Of a stretch of 64,000 nucleotides of DNA, positions 48,108 through 56,213 are shown piece by piece. Positions within the stretch are counted from its first letter, which is position 1, and each line of letters begins with the position of its first letter. The stretch is from positions 12,446-76,445 of the forward strand of contig JAWLGK010000017.1 of NCBI GenBank assembly GCA_041685115.1. Reading direction: 5' to 3'. The position numbers and the translations under genes were made by a program. The notes beneath the pieces are model-generated. The model searched no databases and had not been told where the DNA came from. It worked only from the letters and a program-made list of their open reading frames with translations. The DNA is from JALOAT01 sp041685115 (GTDB lineage Bacteria > Pseudomonadota > Gammaproteobacteria > Thiohalomonadales > Thiohalomonadaceae).

Positions 48108-48222
48108 GTAGCCCGGGTGAAGCGAAGCGGAACCCGGGTTTTCCAGGTCTCGGGCAGCGATAACACCCGCCGGTCTTGAACCCCAGCAAGACCCGGATTC
48201 CGCTTCGCTGCATCCGGGCTAC
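48108..48222. repeat. REP-like GTAGCCCG palindrome, copy 2
   Basis: GTAGCCCGGGTGAAGCGAAG and the inverse arm ending ATCCGGGCTAC flank about 55 bp of non-repeated DNA. It is the same family as 36198-36275. A single GTGGGAGCGGCCTCAGGCCG hairpin lies just before it (about 48050-48070) and may terminate the hybG transcript. Confidence 0.75.
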
Positions 48223-48410
48223 CCTACGCGATTTACCGCCCGCTACCGGCGACTGGAAACCCACTTTGCAAAAATCGTTTATTAGTGGAAATCCCTAAGC
48301 CAATTCGCGCACGCATGTATAGACCCAGCGGGGGTGAAACCGGCAGGATCATGGACCAGTTTGCATAAATGCCGACAGCCAGGCTGCCAACCGGGAGCGA
48401 ACGCTGTTTC

Positions 48411-48426
48411 TGGCATATCCATTGCT
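48411..48426 (+). promoter_or_regulatory. Sigma-54 (-24/-12) promoter of the hybE-hupK-hypA operon
   Basis: TGGCATATCCATTGCT matches TGGC-N7-TTGCT with exact spacing. It ends 24 bp before the hybE start at 48450, so the transcript would start about 11-12 bp before that codon. About 185 bp of non-coding DNA upstream (48223-48410), after the REP repeat, gives room for activator and IHF sites. Confidence 0.7.
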
Positions 48427-48449
48427 AATTTCCGCGGACCGGCAGGGGC

Positions 48450-48962
48450 GTGAATGGAGCAGGTGCAGCGGTGACGATCCAGAAAGTGTGCTTGATCGAG
48501 GGATTGGAAAGCGCTTTTCGCGCCATTGAGGCGGAACGTATGGCCGGGTTGCCCATCCTCAACCGTGCCCTGCTCGTGGAGGCGGTCGGTTTCCGACTGT
48601 GGCGCGCGCACTGTGTCGGCGTGCTCATCACCCCCTGGTTCATGAATCTCCTCGTGCTGCCACCCGAGGGCGACGGCTTCCACGACTGGGCGCCGGGTAG
48701 CCGGCACAGTTTCGATTTCCCCGCCGGGCCCTGTGAACTGACCCTGGGCGAGGAGCCGGGGATCGGCCGGTTTCTCAGTGAATCCCTGTTTTCGCCCATG
48801 GCGGCCTTCGCCAGCCAGGCACAGGCCGTGGCCAAGGCGGAGGGCATCATGCTGCGGCTCATGACGCCGCGTCCGATGCCGGAAACCCCACCCGAGCCGC
48901 CGCCGCAACCGATCCGGCGCGCGCTGCTGCGCGGCCTGTTCACGCCGGGACGCGGCCAATGA
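48450..48962 (+). CDS. hybE: [NiFe]-hydrogenase assembly chaperone HybE/HupJ
   Basis: A 170-residue HybE/HupJ-family protein. The family core is ILNRALLVEAVGFRLWRAHC then VGVLITPWFMNLLVLPPEGD, followed by SRHSFDFPAGPCELTLGEEP and FLSESLFSPMAAFASQ. In E. coli HybE binds HybO and coordinates its maturation and Tat export. The C-terminus is Pro-rich. It starts at GTG 48450 or GTG 48471 (the latter has GGAG about 12 bp upstream). It overlaps hupK by four bases. Confidence 0.88.
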   Translation: MNGAGAAVTIQKVCLIEGLESAFRAIEAERMAGLPILNRALLVEAVGFRLWRAHCVGVLITPWFMNLLVLPPEGDGFHDWAPGSRHSFDFPAGPCELTLGEEPGIGRFLSESLFSPMAAFASQAQAVAKAEGIMLRLMTPRPMPETPPEPPPQPIRRALLRGLFTPGRGQ

Positions 48963-50161
48963 ATCCCGCCACACGCTCCCCGCTGGACGGCTGCCTGGAT
49001 ATCGAGCTGGTCTGTCGCGGCGAGCGGGTGGAGCGCGTGGCCATCCAGTCGGCTCGGCCGCTGCACGCCAGCCGCCTCCTGGAAAACATCGCCCCCGACG
49101 AGGCCCTCAGGCGTATCCCACTGGTGTTCAGTATCTGTGCCACGGCACAGAGCGAGGCCGCGCTGCGCGCCTGCGAACAGGCCCTGGGCCTGGCGCCCTC
49201 GCCCGCGCAGCGGCGCGCGCGCGACATGCTGGTGTGGATGGAGACGGCCCGTGAACATCTGCTGCGCATCCTGCTCGACTGGCCAGGCTTCCTCGACGAG
49301 CCCGTGCCAGGCGAGCGCCTGCCGCAGGTGATGAGACTGTTGCCGGACCTGCGGCGTGCGCTGTTCGGAGAGGCACAGCCGTTCCGGCTCGACGGCCGCC
49401 CGGCCATCGATCTCGCCGCCCTGATCGGCGCCGTCGACGCCCTGCGCAGGCTGACGGCCCAGGTGCTCGGCAGTGGCGGTGACCTCTCTTCACCGCTGCG
49501 CTCGCGCACCACGTTCGACGCCTGGCTGGCGCGCGGGGACACGCTGCCGGCCCGCCTGCTGCACCGCGTGCGTGAACTTGGCTGGCAGGACCTCGGTGGC
49601 ACGCACGAGGCGTGGCTGCCTGCGCTGGACGCCGAGGCCCTGCGGGCCCGCCTGGCGACGCCAGACGCCGATGCCTTCGTGGCTGCGCCCGAGTGGCAGG
49701 GCGCCCATTGTGAAACCACCGCTTTGGAGCGCCAGCGTCGGCAGCCGCTGGTGGCCGACCTGCTCGCCAACGAGGGCAACGGCCTGCTGACGCGCCTGGT
49801 GGCGCGCCTGGTGGAACTGGAAGACATCCCGAAACGGCTGGAACGGGATCGGCTGGTTCTGGAACGGGATGAAGCTTGTGGGGACGGCGCAGCACCTGTT
49901 GCAGGCGGCAACGGCCTGGCCCAGGTGGAGGCGGCACGGGGGCGTTTGATCCATTACGTGGAGATCGCCCGCGGTGCGGTGCGGCGTTTTCGCATCCTGG
50001 CCCCCACCGAATGGAATTTTCACCCGGCCGGCGTGGCCGCCCAGGGCCTGTTGACACTGTGCGGCGATGACGAGGCCGTGCTGCGGCGCCAGGCGGCGCT
50101 GTGGATCAACGCCATCGACCCCTGCGTCGGTTTCCACCTGCGGAGGACCGTGCATGCATGA
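48959..50161 (+). CDS. hupK: Hydrogenase maturation scaffold HupK (degenerate large subunit)
   Basis: A 400-residue HupK/HoxV protein, related to hydrogenase large subunits but catalytically stripped. The usual N-terminal CxxC is reduced to SICATAQS, and the C-terminal DPCxxCxxH motif is DPCVGFHL, retaining only one Cys. The region AARGRLIHYVEIARGAVRRF then RILAPTEWNFHPAG still follows the large-subunit fold. In R. leguminosarum and Ralstonia this protein is thought to act as a scaffold for the Fe(CN)2CO group. It is coupled to hybE by a four-base overlap and to hypA by an eight-base overlap. Confidence 0.88.
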   Translation: MNPATRSPLDGCLDIELVCRGERVERVAIQSARPLHASRLLENIAPDEALRRIPLVFSICATAQSEAALRACEQALGLAPSPAQRRARDMLVWMETAREHLLRILLDWPGFLDEPVPGERLPQVMRLLPDLRRALFGEAQPFRLDGRPAIDLAALIGAVDALRRLTAQVLGSGGDLSSPLRSRTTFDAWLARGDTLPARLLHRVRELGWQDLGGTHEAWLPALDAEALRARLATPDADAFVAAPEWQGAHCETTALERQRRQPLVADLLANEGNGLLTRLVARLVELEDIPKRLERDRLVLERDEACGDGAAPVAGGNGLAQVEAARGRLIHYVEIARGAVRRFRILAPTEWNFHPAGVAAQGLLTLCGDDEAVLRRQAALWINAIDPCVGFHLRRTVHA

Positions 50162-50495
50162 GATGTCGCTGTGCGAGGGCGTGCTGCAGGTCATCGAGGA
50201 CCAGGCCAAGGCCCAGGACTTTCACCGCGTGAAGACCGTGTGGCTTGAGATCGGCGAACTGGCGGGCGTCGACCCCGAAGCCATGCGCTTCGGCTTCGAT
50301 GTGGTCATGCAAGGCTCGCTGGCCGACGGTGCTGCACTGGAGATCATCCACCTGCCCGGACGCGCCTGGTGCCTGCCTTGCGGGAAAGAGGTGCATGTGG
50401 GGCAACGCTTCGAGCCCTGCCCGCTGTGTGCCGGTTATCAATTGCAGGTGACCGGCGGTGACGAACTACGGGTCAAGGAACTGGAGGTCGAGTAG
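50154..50495 (+). CDS. hypA: Hydrogenase nickel-insertion protein HypA
   Basis: A 113-residue HypA. The N-terminal MHEMSLCEGVLQ provides the nickel-binding His2, and the zinc site uses the pairs CLPC and CPLC (CLPCGKEVHVGQRFEPCPLC). It passes nickel to the hydrogenase large subunit together with HypB. The ATG lies inside the end of hupK (eight-base overlap). hypB follows only after 536 bp of repeat-rich DNA, an unusual separation for this gene pair. Confidence 0.95.
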   Translation: MHEMSLCEGVLQVIEDQAKAQDFHRVKTVWLEIGELAGVDPEAMRFGFDVVMQGSLADGAALEIIHLPGRAWCLPCGKEVHVGQRFEPCPLCAGYQLQVTGGDELRVKELEVE

Positions 50496-50611
50496 CCGGC
50501 GTGGTGGACCGTCCCTTTTTCTGTCTCTTCCTGGAGATGCGGAGGGGGAAAGACGTGAGACGGTGTCGGAGAGCGCAGGCGCTGGTTGAATGTTCCCTCT
50601 CCCTCCGGGAG

Positions 50612-50898
50612 CTGTCTCTTGGTCACATCATTTCCAGGGAGAGACAGAAGCTTGCGTCCCTTCTCCCTCCGGGAGACGACTGCATGGACGCAGGAGGTAG
50701 GCAATGCATGGAGCGAATTGCCGAAGGACAGGATGAGGGGGTCAATAACCAATAGCCACACCTGAATTGATCCCCTCTCCCCAGCCCTCGGCAATCGCTC
50801 CCTGCGTTGCTCTACCTCGCGCATCCATGCGCTCGTCTCCCGGAGGGAGAGGGGGCAAGAGAAGCTGGCTACAACGGCGAAATGTGACCAAGAGAAAG
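50612..50898. mobile_element. 287-bp non-autonomous transposable element (MITE), second copy
   Basis: The ends CTGTCTCTTGGTCACATC and inverted CTTTCTCTTGGTCACATT match the element at 46972-47161 with one mismatch. Flanking 9-bp direct repeats are CTCCGGGAG (50603-50611) and CTCCGGAAG (50899-50907), one mismatch. Its interior shares long stretches with the first copy plus an extra palindrome (GACTGCATGGACGCAGG and its mirror near CCTGCGTTGC..CATCCATGCGC). Confidence 0.8.
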
Positions 50899-51031
50899 CT
50901 CCGGAAGAGGGACAGGGAGAGGGGATAAAATTCTGGAGCTTTGGATCTCTCCATCCCTCTCCCGGAGAAGCGACGGGGCTTCGGGCCAGGAGACTTGGCA
51001 GCCAACGGACATCGGAATACGGAGAAACGCT

Positions 51032-51910
51032 ATGTGTAACGTGTGCGGTTGCGGCGAAGGCGAAGTGCGCATCGAAGGCGATGGGCATGGGCATGGGCAT
51101 CATCACCACCATCATCATGATCATGCCCACGGTCATGCGCACGATCACGACCACCATCATCACGACGCCGGCACCCACGATTACGGCCAGGGCCCGGCCC
51201 GCGCCCATGCGCCGGGGCTCAGCCAGGCGCGCATGGTGCAGATCGAGACCGACATCCTCGACAAGAACAACGCCTATGCCGCCGCCAACCGGCGCCGGTT
51301 AGCCGAGCATGGCATCCTGGCGCTGAACCTGGTGTCGAGCCCCGGCTCGGGCAAGACCACCTTGCTCACGCGCACCATCGAGGCCTTGAAAGAGGAATTC
51401 CCGCTGGCGGTGATCGAGGGTGACCAGCAGACCGCCAACGATGCCGAGCGCATCCGCCAAACCGGCGTGCCGGCGCTGCAGATCAACACCGGCAAGGGTT
51501 GCCATCTGGATGCGCACATGGTCGGCCACGCCGTGGATCACCTGAAGCCCCGGGACGGCAGCGTGCTGTTCATCGAGAACGTGGGCAACCTGGTGTGTCC
51601 CGCCGCCTTCGATCTGGGCGAGGCGCACAAGGTGGTGATCCTGTCGGTGACCGAGGGCGAGGACAAGCCCATCAAGTATCCCGACATGTTCCACGCCGCC
51701 GATCTCATGATCCTCAACAAGATCGATCTGCTGCCCTATCTGCAGTTCGACGTGGAGAAGTGCATCGAATACGCGCGGCGCGTGAATCCGTCCATCCGCG
51801 TGCTGCAGCTCTCGGCCACCAGCGGCGAGGGCATGGCGCTGTGGCAACAGTGGATCCGCGCCACGCGCCAGGTGGCGCTGGTGGGGCATTCCGCGGGGGA
51901 GGCACGCTGA
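51032..51910 (+). CDS. hypB: Hydrogenase nickel GTPase HypB with His-rich store
   Basis: A 292-residue HypB. The N-terminal CNVCGC binds nickel; a long His-rich stretch (about residues 19-49, dominated by HGH and DHDH units) stores or buffers nickel. The SIMIBI-class GTPase domain has Walker A SSPGSGKTTLLT at about 102-113, ALNLVS before it, EGDQQTANDAERI, FIENVGNLVCPA and NKIDLLPY. It inserts nickel with HypA. AGAAACG precedes the ATG. The His-rich region, as in rhizobial HypB, suggests it also serves nickel storage. Confidence 0.95.
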   Translation: MCNVCGCGEGEVRIEGDGHGHGHHHHHHHDHAHGHAHDHDHHHHDAGTHDYGQGPARAHAPGLSQARMVQIETDILDKNNAYAAANRRRLAEHGILALNLVSSPGSGKTTLLTRTIEALKEEFPLAVIEGDQQTANDAERIRQTGVPALQINTGKGCHLDAHMVGHAVDHLKPRDGSVLFIENVGNLVCPAAFDLGEAHKVVILSVTEGEDKPIKYPDMFHAADLMILNKIDLLPYLQFDVEKCIEYARRVNPSIRVLQLSATSGEGMALWQQWIRATRQVALVGHSAGEAR

Positions 51911-51911
51911 C

Positions 51912-52142
51912 ATGTGCCTTGCGATCCCCGCGCGCGTGGTGACGGTCGACCGGGATGACGGCACCGCTGTGGTCAGCCTGGGCGGTGTGAAGAAAGAGGT
52001 CTCCACTGCCCTGTTGGAAGATGTGGCAGTGGATGACTACGTGCTCATCCACGTCGGCTTTGCCCTGCACAAGATCGACCCGGTGGAGGCAGAGCGCACC
52101 CTCGCGCTGTTCGCCCAGGCGGGACTGGTGGGCGGCCCATGA
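51912..52142 (+). CDS. hypC: Hydrogenase maturation chaperone HypC
   Basis: A 76-residue HypC: MCLAIPARVVTVDRDDGTAV with the essential Cys2, then GVKKEVSTALLEDVAVDDYV and HVGFALHKIDPVEAERTL. It binds HypD and delivers the Fe(CN)2CO group to the large subunit. It starts one base after hypB and overlaps hypD by four bases. It is distinct from the longer HybG/HupF-type chaperone at 47767. Confidence 0.95.
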   Translation: MCLAIPARVVTVDRDDGTAVVSLGGVKKEVSTALLEDVAVDDYVLIHVGFALHKIDPVEAERTLALFAQAGLVGGP

Positions 52143-53287
52143 AGTACATCGACGAGTTTCGCCAACACGACCTGGCCCGCACCCTGGCCGATGCCATCGC
52201 GCGCGAGGCCCGACCCGATCGCAGCTACCACCTGATGGAATTCTGCGGCGGTCACACCCACGCGATTTTCCGCTACGGCGTGCAGGACCTGATGCCCGCG
52301 AACGTCACCTTCGTCCACGGGCCGGGCTGTCCGGTATGCGTACTGCCCGTCGGCCGCATCGATCAGGCCATCCGGCTGGTCGAGCGGCACGATGTGATCC
52401 TCTGCACCTACGGCGATCTGCTGCGCGTACCGGCCAGCGGGCGCAAGAGCCTGCTCAAGGCCAAGGCCGCCGGCGCGGACGTGCGCATGGTGTACTCCAC
52501 CACCGATGCCTTGAAGATCGCCCGCGACAACCCGGGACGCGAGGTGGTGTTCTTCGCCATCGGCTTCGAGACCACCACGCCGCCGTCGGCGGTGGCGGTC
52601 AAGCAGGCCCATGCGGAGGGCCTGAAGAACTTCTCCATCTTCTCCAATCACCTGCTGACGCCGGCCGCGATCCAGAACATCCTGGAATCACCTGAGGTGC
52701 GCGAACTGGGCAGCGTGCGCATCGACGGTTTCTTCGGCCCGTCCCACGTCAGTTCCATCATCGGCACCCAGCCCTACGAGTTCTTCGCCGAGGAATTCCA
52801 GCGTCCGGTGGTGATCGCCGGTTTCGAACCGCTCGACGTCATGCAGTCGGCGCTGATGCTCATCCGGCAGATCAATGAGGGCAGGCACGAGGTGGAAAAC
52901 GAGTACACCCGCGTAGTGACCCGCGAAGGCAATGTGAAGGCCAAGGCGCTGGTGGCGGAGGTGTTCGAATTACGGCGCAGCTTCGAGTGGCGCGGGCTCG
53001 GCACCGTCCCCTACAGCGCGTTCAAGGTCAAGGAGTCCTACGCGGGGTTCGACTGCGAGCGGCGCTTCGACATGCCGGCTGTCGCGGCGGCCGACAACAA
53101 AGGCTGCGAGTGCCCGGCCATCCTGCGTGGCGCCAAGCGGCCCACGGACTGCAAGCTGTTCGCCACGGTCTGCACCCCGGACAATCCCCTGGGTTCTTGC
53201 ATGGTGTCGTCCGAGGGCGCCTGCGCGGCCTACTGGAGCTATGGCCGTTTCCGCGGTGCGGCAAAGAACAGTGCAGAGAGGGCATAG
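52139..53287 (+). CDS. hypD: Hydrogenase Fe-centre assembly protein HypD
   Basis: A 382-residue HypD. Conserved Cys motifs are MEFCGGHTHAIFRYG, HGPGCPVCVLP and the [4Fe-4S] motif ECPAILRGAKRPTDCKLFAT then CTPDNPLGSCMVSSEGACAA. HypD is the scaffold on which Fe receives its CN and CO ligands. The ATG overlaps the hypC stop (ATGA). Nothing is missing compared with the family. Confidence 0.96.
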   Translation: MKYIDEFRQHDLARTLADAIAREARPDRSYHLMEFCGGHTHAIFRYGVQDLMPANVTFVHGPGCPVCVLPVGRIDQAIRLVERHDVILCTYGDLLRVPASGRKSLLKAKAAGADVRMVYSTTDALKIARDNPGREVVFFAIGFETTTPPSAVAVKQAHAEGLKNFSIFSNHLLTPAAIQNILESPEVRELGSVRIDGFFGPSHVSSIIGTQPYEFFAEEFQRPVVIAGFEPLDVMQSALMLIRQINEGRHEVENEYTRVVTREGNVKAKALVAEVFELRRSFEWRGLGTVPYSAFKVKESYAGFDCERRFDMPAVAAADNKGCECPAILRGAKRPTDCKLFATVCTPDNPLGSCMVSSEGACAAYWSYGRFRGAAKNSAERA

Positions 53288-53293
53288 CGGTCC

Positions 53294-54340
53294 ATGAGCG
53301 CGAAACTGAAATCCCTTCACCGCCTCGACCTGCGCAGCGGCCACGTGGACATGAGTCACGGCAGCGGCGGGCGCGCCGCATCCCAGCTGATCGAGGAACT
53401 GTTCGTCCGTCATTTCGACAACGAACTGCTGGGTCAGCGTAACGACCAGGCGGCCTTCGACGTGGGCGCCGGGCGCATGGTGATGAGCGTGGATGCCCAT
53501 GTCATTTCGCCCATTTTCTTCCCGGGCGGTGACATCGGTTCCCTGGCGGTGCACGGCACGGTCAACGACGTGGCCATGTCCGGCGCGCGGCCACTGTATC
53601 TGTCGGCGGCCTTCATCCTCGAAGAAGGCTATCCGCTCGCCGATCTGGATCGCATCGTCGCCAGCATGGCGCGCGCGGCGCGCGAGGCCGGGGTGACCAT
53701 CGTCACCGGCGACACCAAGGTGGTGGAGCGCGGCAAGGGCGACGGCGTGTTCATCACCACCACCGGCGTGGGCATCGTGCCCGAGGGCGTTTACATTTCC
53801 GGCGATCGGGCGCGCCCGGGCGACGCCATCCTGGTGAGCGGCACGCTCGGCGATCACGGCGTCGCCATCATGTCCAGCCGCGAAAATCTCCAGTTCGAGA
53901 CCACCATCCAGTCCGACTCGGCGCCGCTCAACGCACTGGTGGCGGACATGGTGGCCGCGGTGCCGGACATCCACTGCATGCGCGATCCGACCCGTGGCGG
54001 CCTGGCCACCACGCTGAACGAACTGGCACGACAGTCGGGCGTAGGCATGATGCTGCGCGAGAGCGCCATTCCCATGCGCGAGGAGGTGGCCGCCGCCTGC
54101 GAACTGCTCGGCCTCGACCCGCTGTACCTGGCCAACGAGGGCAAGCTCATCGCCATCTGTCCGCTGGACAAGGCCGAGCGCCTGCTGGACACCATGCGTG
54201 CCCACCCGCTGGGCGCGAACAGCGCCATCATCGGCGAGGTGGTGGAAGACCCCTACGCGCTGGTGCAGATGGAAACCCGCTTCGGCGGCAGCCGTGTAGT
54301 CGACTGGCTGGCGGGCGATCCCCTGCCGCGGATTTGCTGA
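53294..54340 (+). CDS. hypE: Hydrogenase cyanide-ligand protein HypE
   Basis: A 348-residue HypE that dehydrates the C-terminal thiocarboxamide to thiocyanate for the CN ligands. The ATP-binding PurM-like part has MSHGSGGRAASQLIEELF, SVDAHVISPIFFPGGDIGSL and HGTVNDVAMSGA. The C-terminus ends PRIC, giving the required terminal Cys, which is strong support for function. It follows hypD by six bases. A family A-like repeat follows it before hypX. Confidence 0.96.
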   Translation: MSAKLKSLHRLDLRSGHVDMSHGSGGRAASQLIEELFVRHFDNELLGQRNDQAAFDVGAGRMVMSVDAHVISPIFFPGGDIGSLAVHGTVNDVAMSGARPLYLSAAFILEEGYPLADLDRIVASMARAAREAGVTIVTGDTKVVERGKGDGVFITTTGVGIVPEGVYISGDRARPGDAILVSGTLGDHGVAIMSSRENLQFETTIQSDSAPLNALVADMVAAVPDIHCMRDPTRGGLATTLNELARQSGVGMMLRESAIPMREEVAAACELLGLDPLYLANEGKLIAICPLDKAERLLDTMRAHPLGANSAIIGEVVEDPYALVQMETRFGGSRVVDWLAGDPLPRIC

Positions 54341-54357
54341 GGAAAGAGATTCAACAG

Positions 54358-54480
54358 CCCAACGCACAGGCGCAGATACGCAGAGATCGCAGAGGAATGA
54401 AAATGAAGTCGGGGCTCATTCTTTCACCCGGAACACTGCCGTTCTCTGTGTTCTCTGCGTCTCTGTGCCTCTGTGTTGAA
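54358..54480. repeat. Diverged GCAGAG-type palindrome (family A variant)
   Basis: AGATACGCAGAGATCGCAGAGG and the inverse arm CTCTGTGTTCTCTGCGTCTC, then CTCTGTGCCTCTGTG, lie between hypE and hypX. The pattern is like family A at 1853 and 4033 with CAGAG in place of GGAG units. Confidence 0.65.
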
Positions 54481-54506
54481 TTTCTTCTTGTAGCAGGAGC
54501 GGGAAC

Positions 54507-56213
54507 TTGAAAATTCTCTTCCTCACCCACGCCTTCAACAGCCTGAGCCAGCGCCTCTACGTGGAGCTGGTCGGGCGCGGCCACGAGGTGAGCGTCGAGT
54601 TCGATATCAACGACCAGGTGAGCACCGAAGCAGTGGCGCTGTTCGCGCCCGAGTTGGTCATCGCCCCCTTTCTCAAACGCGCCATTCCCGAGGCGATCTG
54701 GCGCAGGCATTGCTGCATGGTCGTGCATCCCGGCATCCCCGGCGACCGTGGACCCTCGGCGCTGGACTGGGCCATCCTCGGGTGCGAAGCGCACTGGGGC
54801 GTGACGGTGTTGCAGGCCAACGCGGAGATGGACGGCGGCGACATCTGGGCGGCGGCGGAATTCCCCATGCGCGAGGCCACCAAGGCGAGCCTCTATCGCC
54901 ATGAGGTGACCGAAGCGACGGTGGCGGCGGTGCTCGAAGCGGTCGAGCGTTTCGCCGGTGGCGCGTGGCGGCCACAGCCTTCAGCCAGCTATCCCGCACG
55001 CCGTCTCGGCGACTGGCGCCCGCTCATGCGCCAGGCGGATCGTCGCATCGATTGGCAAAGCGACAGCACGGCCGAGGTGCTGCGCAAGCTCCGCAGTGCC
55101 GATGGTGCGCCCGGACTCCTCGATCACCTGTTCGGCCGCGACTGTTATCTGTACGACGCCCATCCGGCGCCGGGCCTGCACGGCGCACCGGGTGCGGTAC
55201 TCGCCCGCTCCGGTCCGGCGCTGTGTCGCGCCACCGTCGACGGCGCCGTATGGATCGGCCACCTGCGCGACAAGGCGCACGCGCACCCCTTCAAGCTGCC
55301 CGCGACGCTGCTGCTGCGCGAGGAACTGGCGTCGTTGCCGGAGATCGCCATGGACACCACGGATGGCTACCGGGAGATCCGTTACGAGGAGGCCGATGGC
55401 GTCGGTTATCTCCATTTCCAGTTCTACAACGGTGCCATGAGCAGCGAACAATGCGAGCGGCTGTTGCGCGCCTACCGCGCGGCATGCCGTAGCGACTGCC
55501 GCGTGCTGGTGCTGGCGGGCGGGTCCGATTACTGGTCCAACGGCATGCACCTGAACGTCATCGAGGCGGCCGATAGCCCCAGCGACGAGTCGTGGCGCAA
55601 CATCAACGCCATCGATGACCTGGCCGAGGCCATCATCACCAACGAGCGGCAGCTGACGGTGGCGGCGTTGCGCGGCAACGCCGGGGCGGGCGGCGTGTTC
55701 CTGGCGCGGGCGGCGGACCAGGTGTGGGCGCGCCGCGGTGTCGTGCTGAACCCGCACTACAAGGACATGGGCAACCTGCACGGCTCCGAGTATTGGAGCT
55801 ATCTGCTGCCGCGCTACGCCGGGAAGGACAACGCCCGGCGCATAAGCCAGGCGCGCTTACCCATGGGCGTCGACGAGGCGCGAGAGCTCGGCCTGGTGGA
55901 CGAGATTCTCGACGCCGACGTGCGGCGCTTCGACGCCGAGGTGCGCGCGCATGCCGAAGGGCTGGCGCTGCCGGATCGGTTCGGGCCGCTGCGGGCGGAG
56001 AAGATCGCACGACGCCGCCGCGATGAAACCGAAAAACCACTGCGGCTGTACCGCGCACAGGAACTGGAGCGCATGCGCGTGAATTTCTACGGTTTCGACT
56101 CCAGCTACCACGTGGCCCGATACAACTTCGTCTACAAAGTGCCGAAGTCGCGTACACCGTTGACCATCGCGGCCCATCGCCGCCGAGGGAATGCGAGGAG
56201 CATGCATGAGTGA
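54507..56213 (+). CDS. hypX: Hydrogenase maturation factor HypX/HoxX (aerobic CO-ligand synthesis)
   Basis: A 568-residue two-domain protein. The N-terminal half is formyltransferase-like (MKILFLTHAFNSLSQRLYVE; VVHPGIPGDRGPSALDWAIL). The C-terminal half is crotonase-like (GYLHFQFYNGAMSSEQCERL; LVLAGGSDYWSNGMHLNVIE; AALRGNAGAGGVFLARAADQ). HypX makes the CO ligand of the NiFe site from formyl groups under oxic conditions and is found mainly in aerobic H2 oxidisers. It starts at TTG 54507: AGGAG lies seven bases upstream. It overlaps hoxA by eight bases, tying maturation to regulation. Confidence 0.93.
   Translation: MKILFLTHAFNSLSQRLYVELVGRGHEVSVEFDINDQVSTEAVALFAPELVIAPFLKRAIPEAIWRRHCCMVVHPGIPGDRGPSALDWAILGCEAHWGVTVLQANAEMDGGDIWAAAEFPMREATKASLYRHEVTEATVAAVLEAVERFAGGAWRPQPSASYPARRLGDWRPLMRQADRRIDWQSDSTAEVLRKLRSADGAPGLLDHLFGRDCYLYDAHPAPGLHGAPGAVLARSGPALCRATVDGAVWIGHLRDKAHAHPFKLPATLLLREELASLPEIAMDTTDGYREIRYEEADGVGYLHFQFYNGAMSSEQCERLLRAYRAACRSDCRVLVLAGGSDYWSNGMHLNVIEAADSPSDESWRNINAIDDLAEAIITNERQLTVAALRGNAGAGGVFLARAADQVWARRGVVLNPHYKDMGNLHGSEYWSYLLPRYAGKDNARRISQARLPMGVDEARELGLVDEILDADVRRFDAEVRAHAEGLALPDRFGPLRAEKIARRRRDETEKPLRLYRAQELERMRVNFYGFDSSYHVARYNFVYKVPKSRTPLTIAAHRRRGNARSMHE

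Noticed and set aside
48959..50161. Second catalytic hydrogenase large subunit
   Set aside because: Nickel-ligand Cys pairs are missing (SICATAQ, DPCVGF), so it is the HupK scaffold, not an enzyme.
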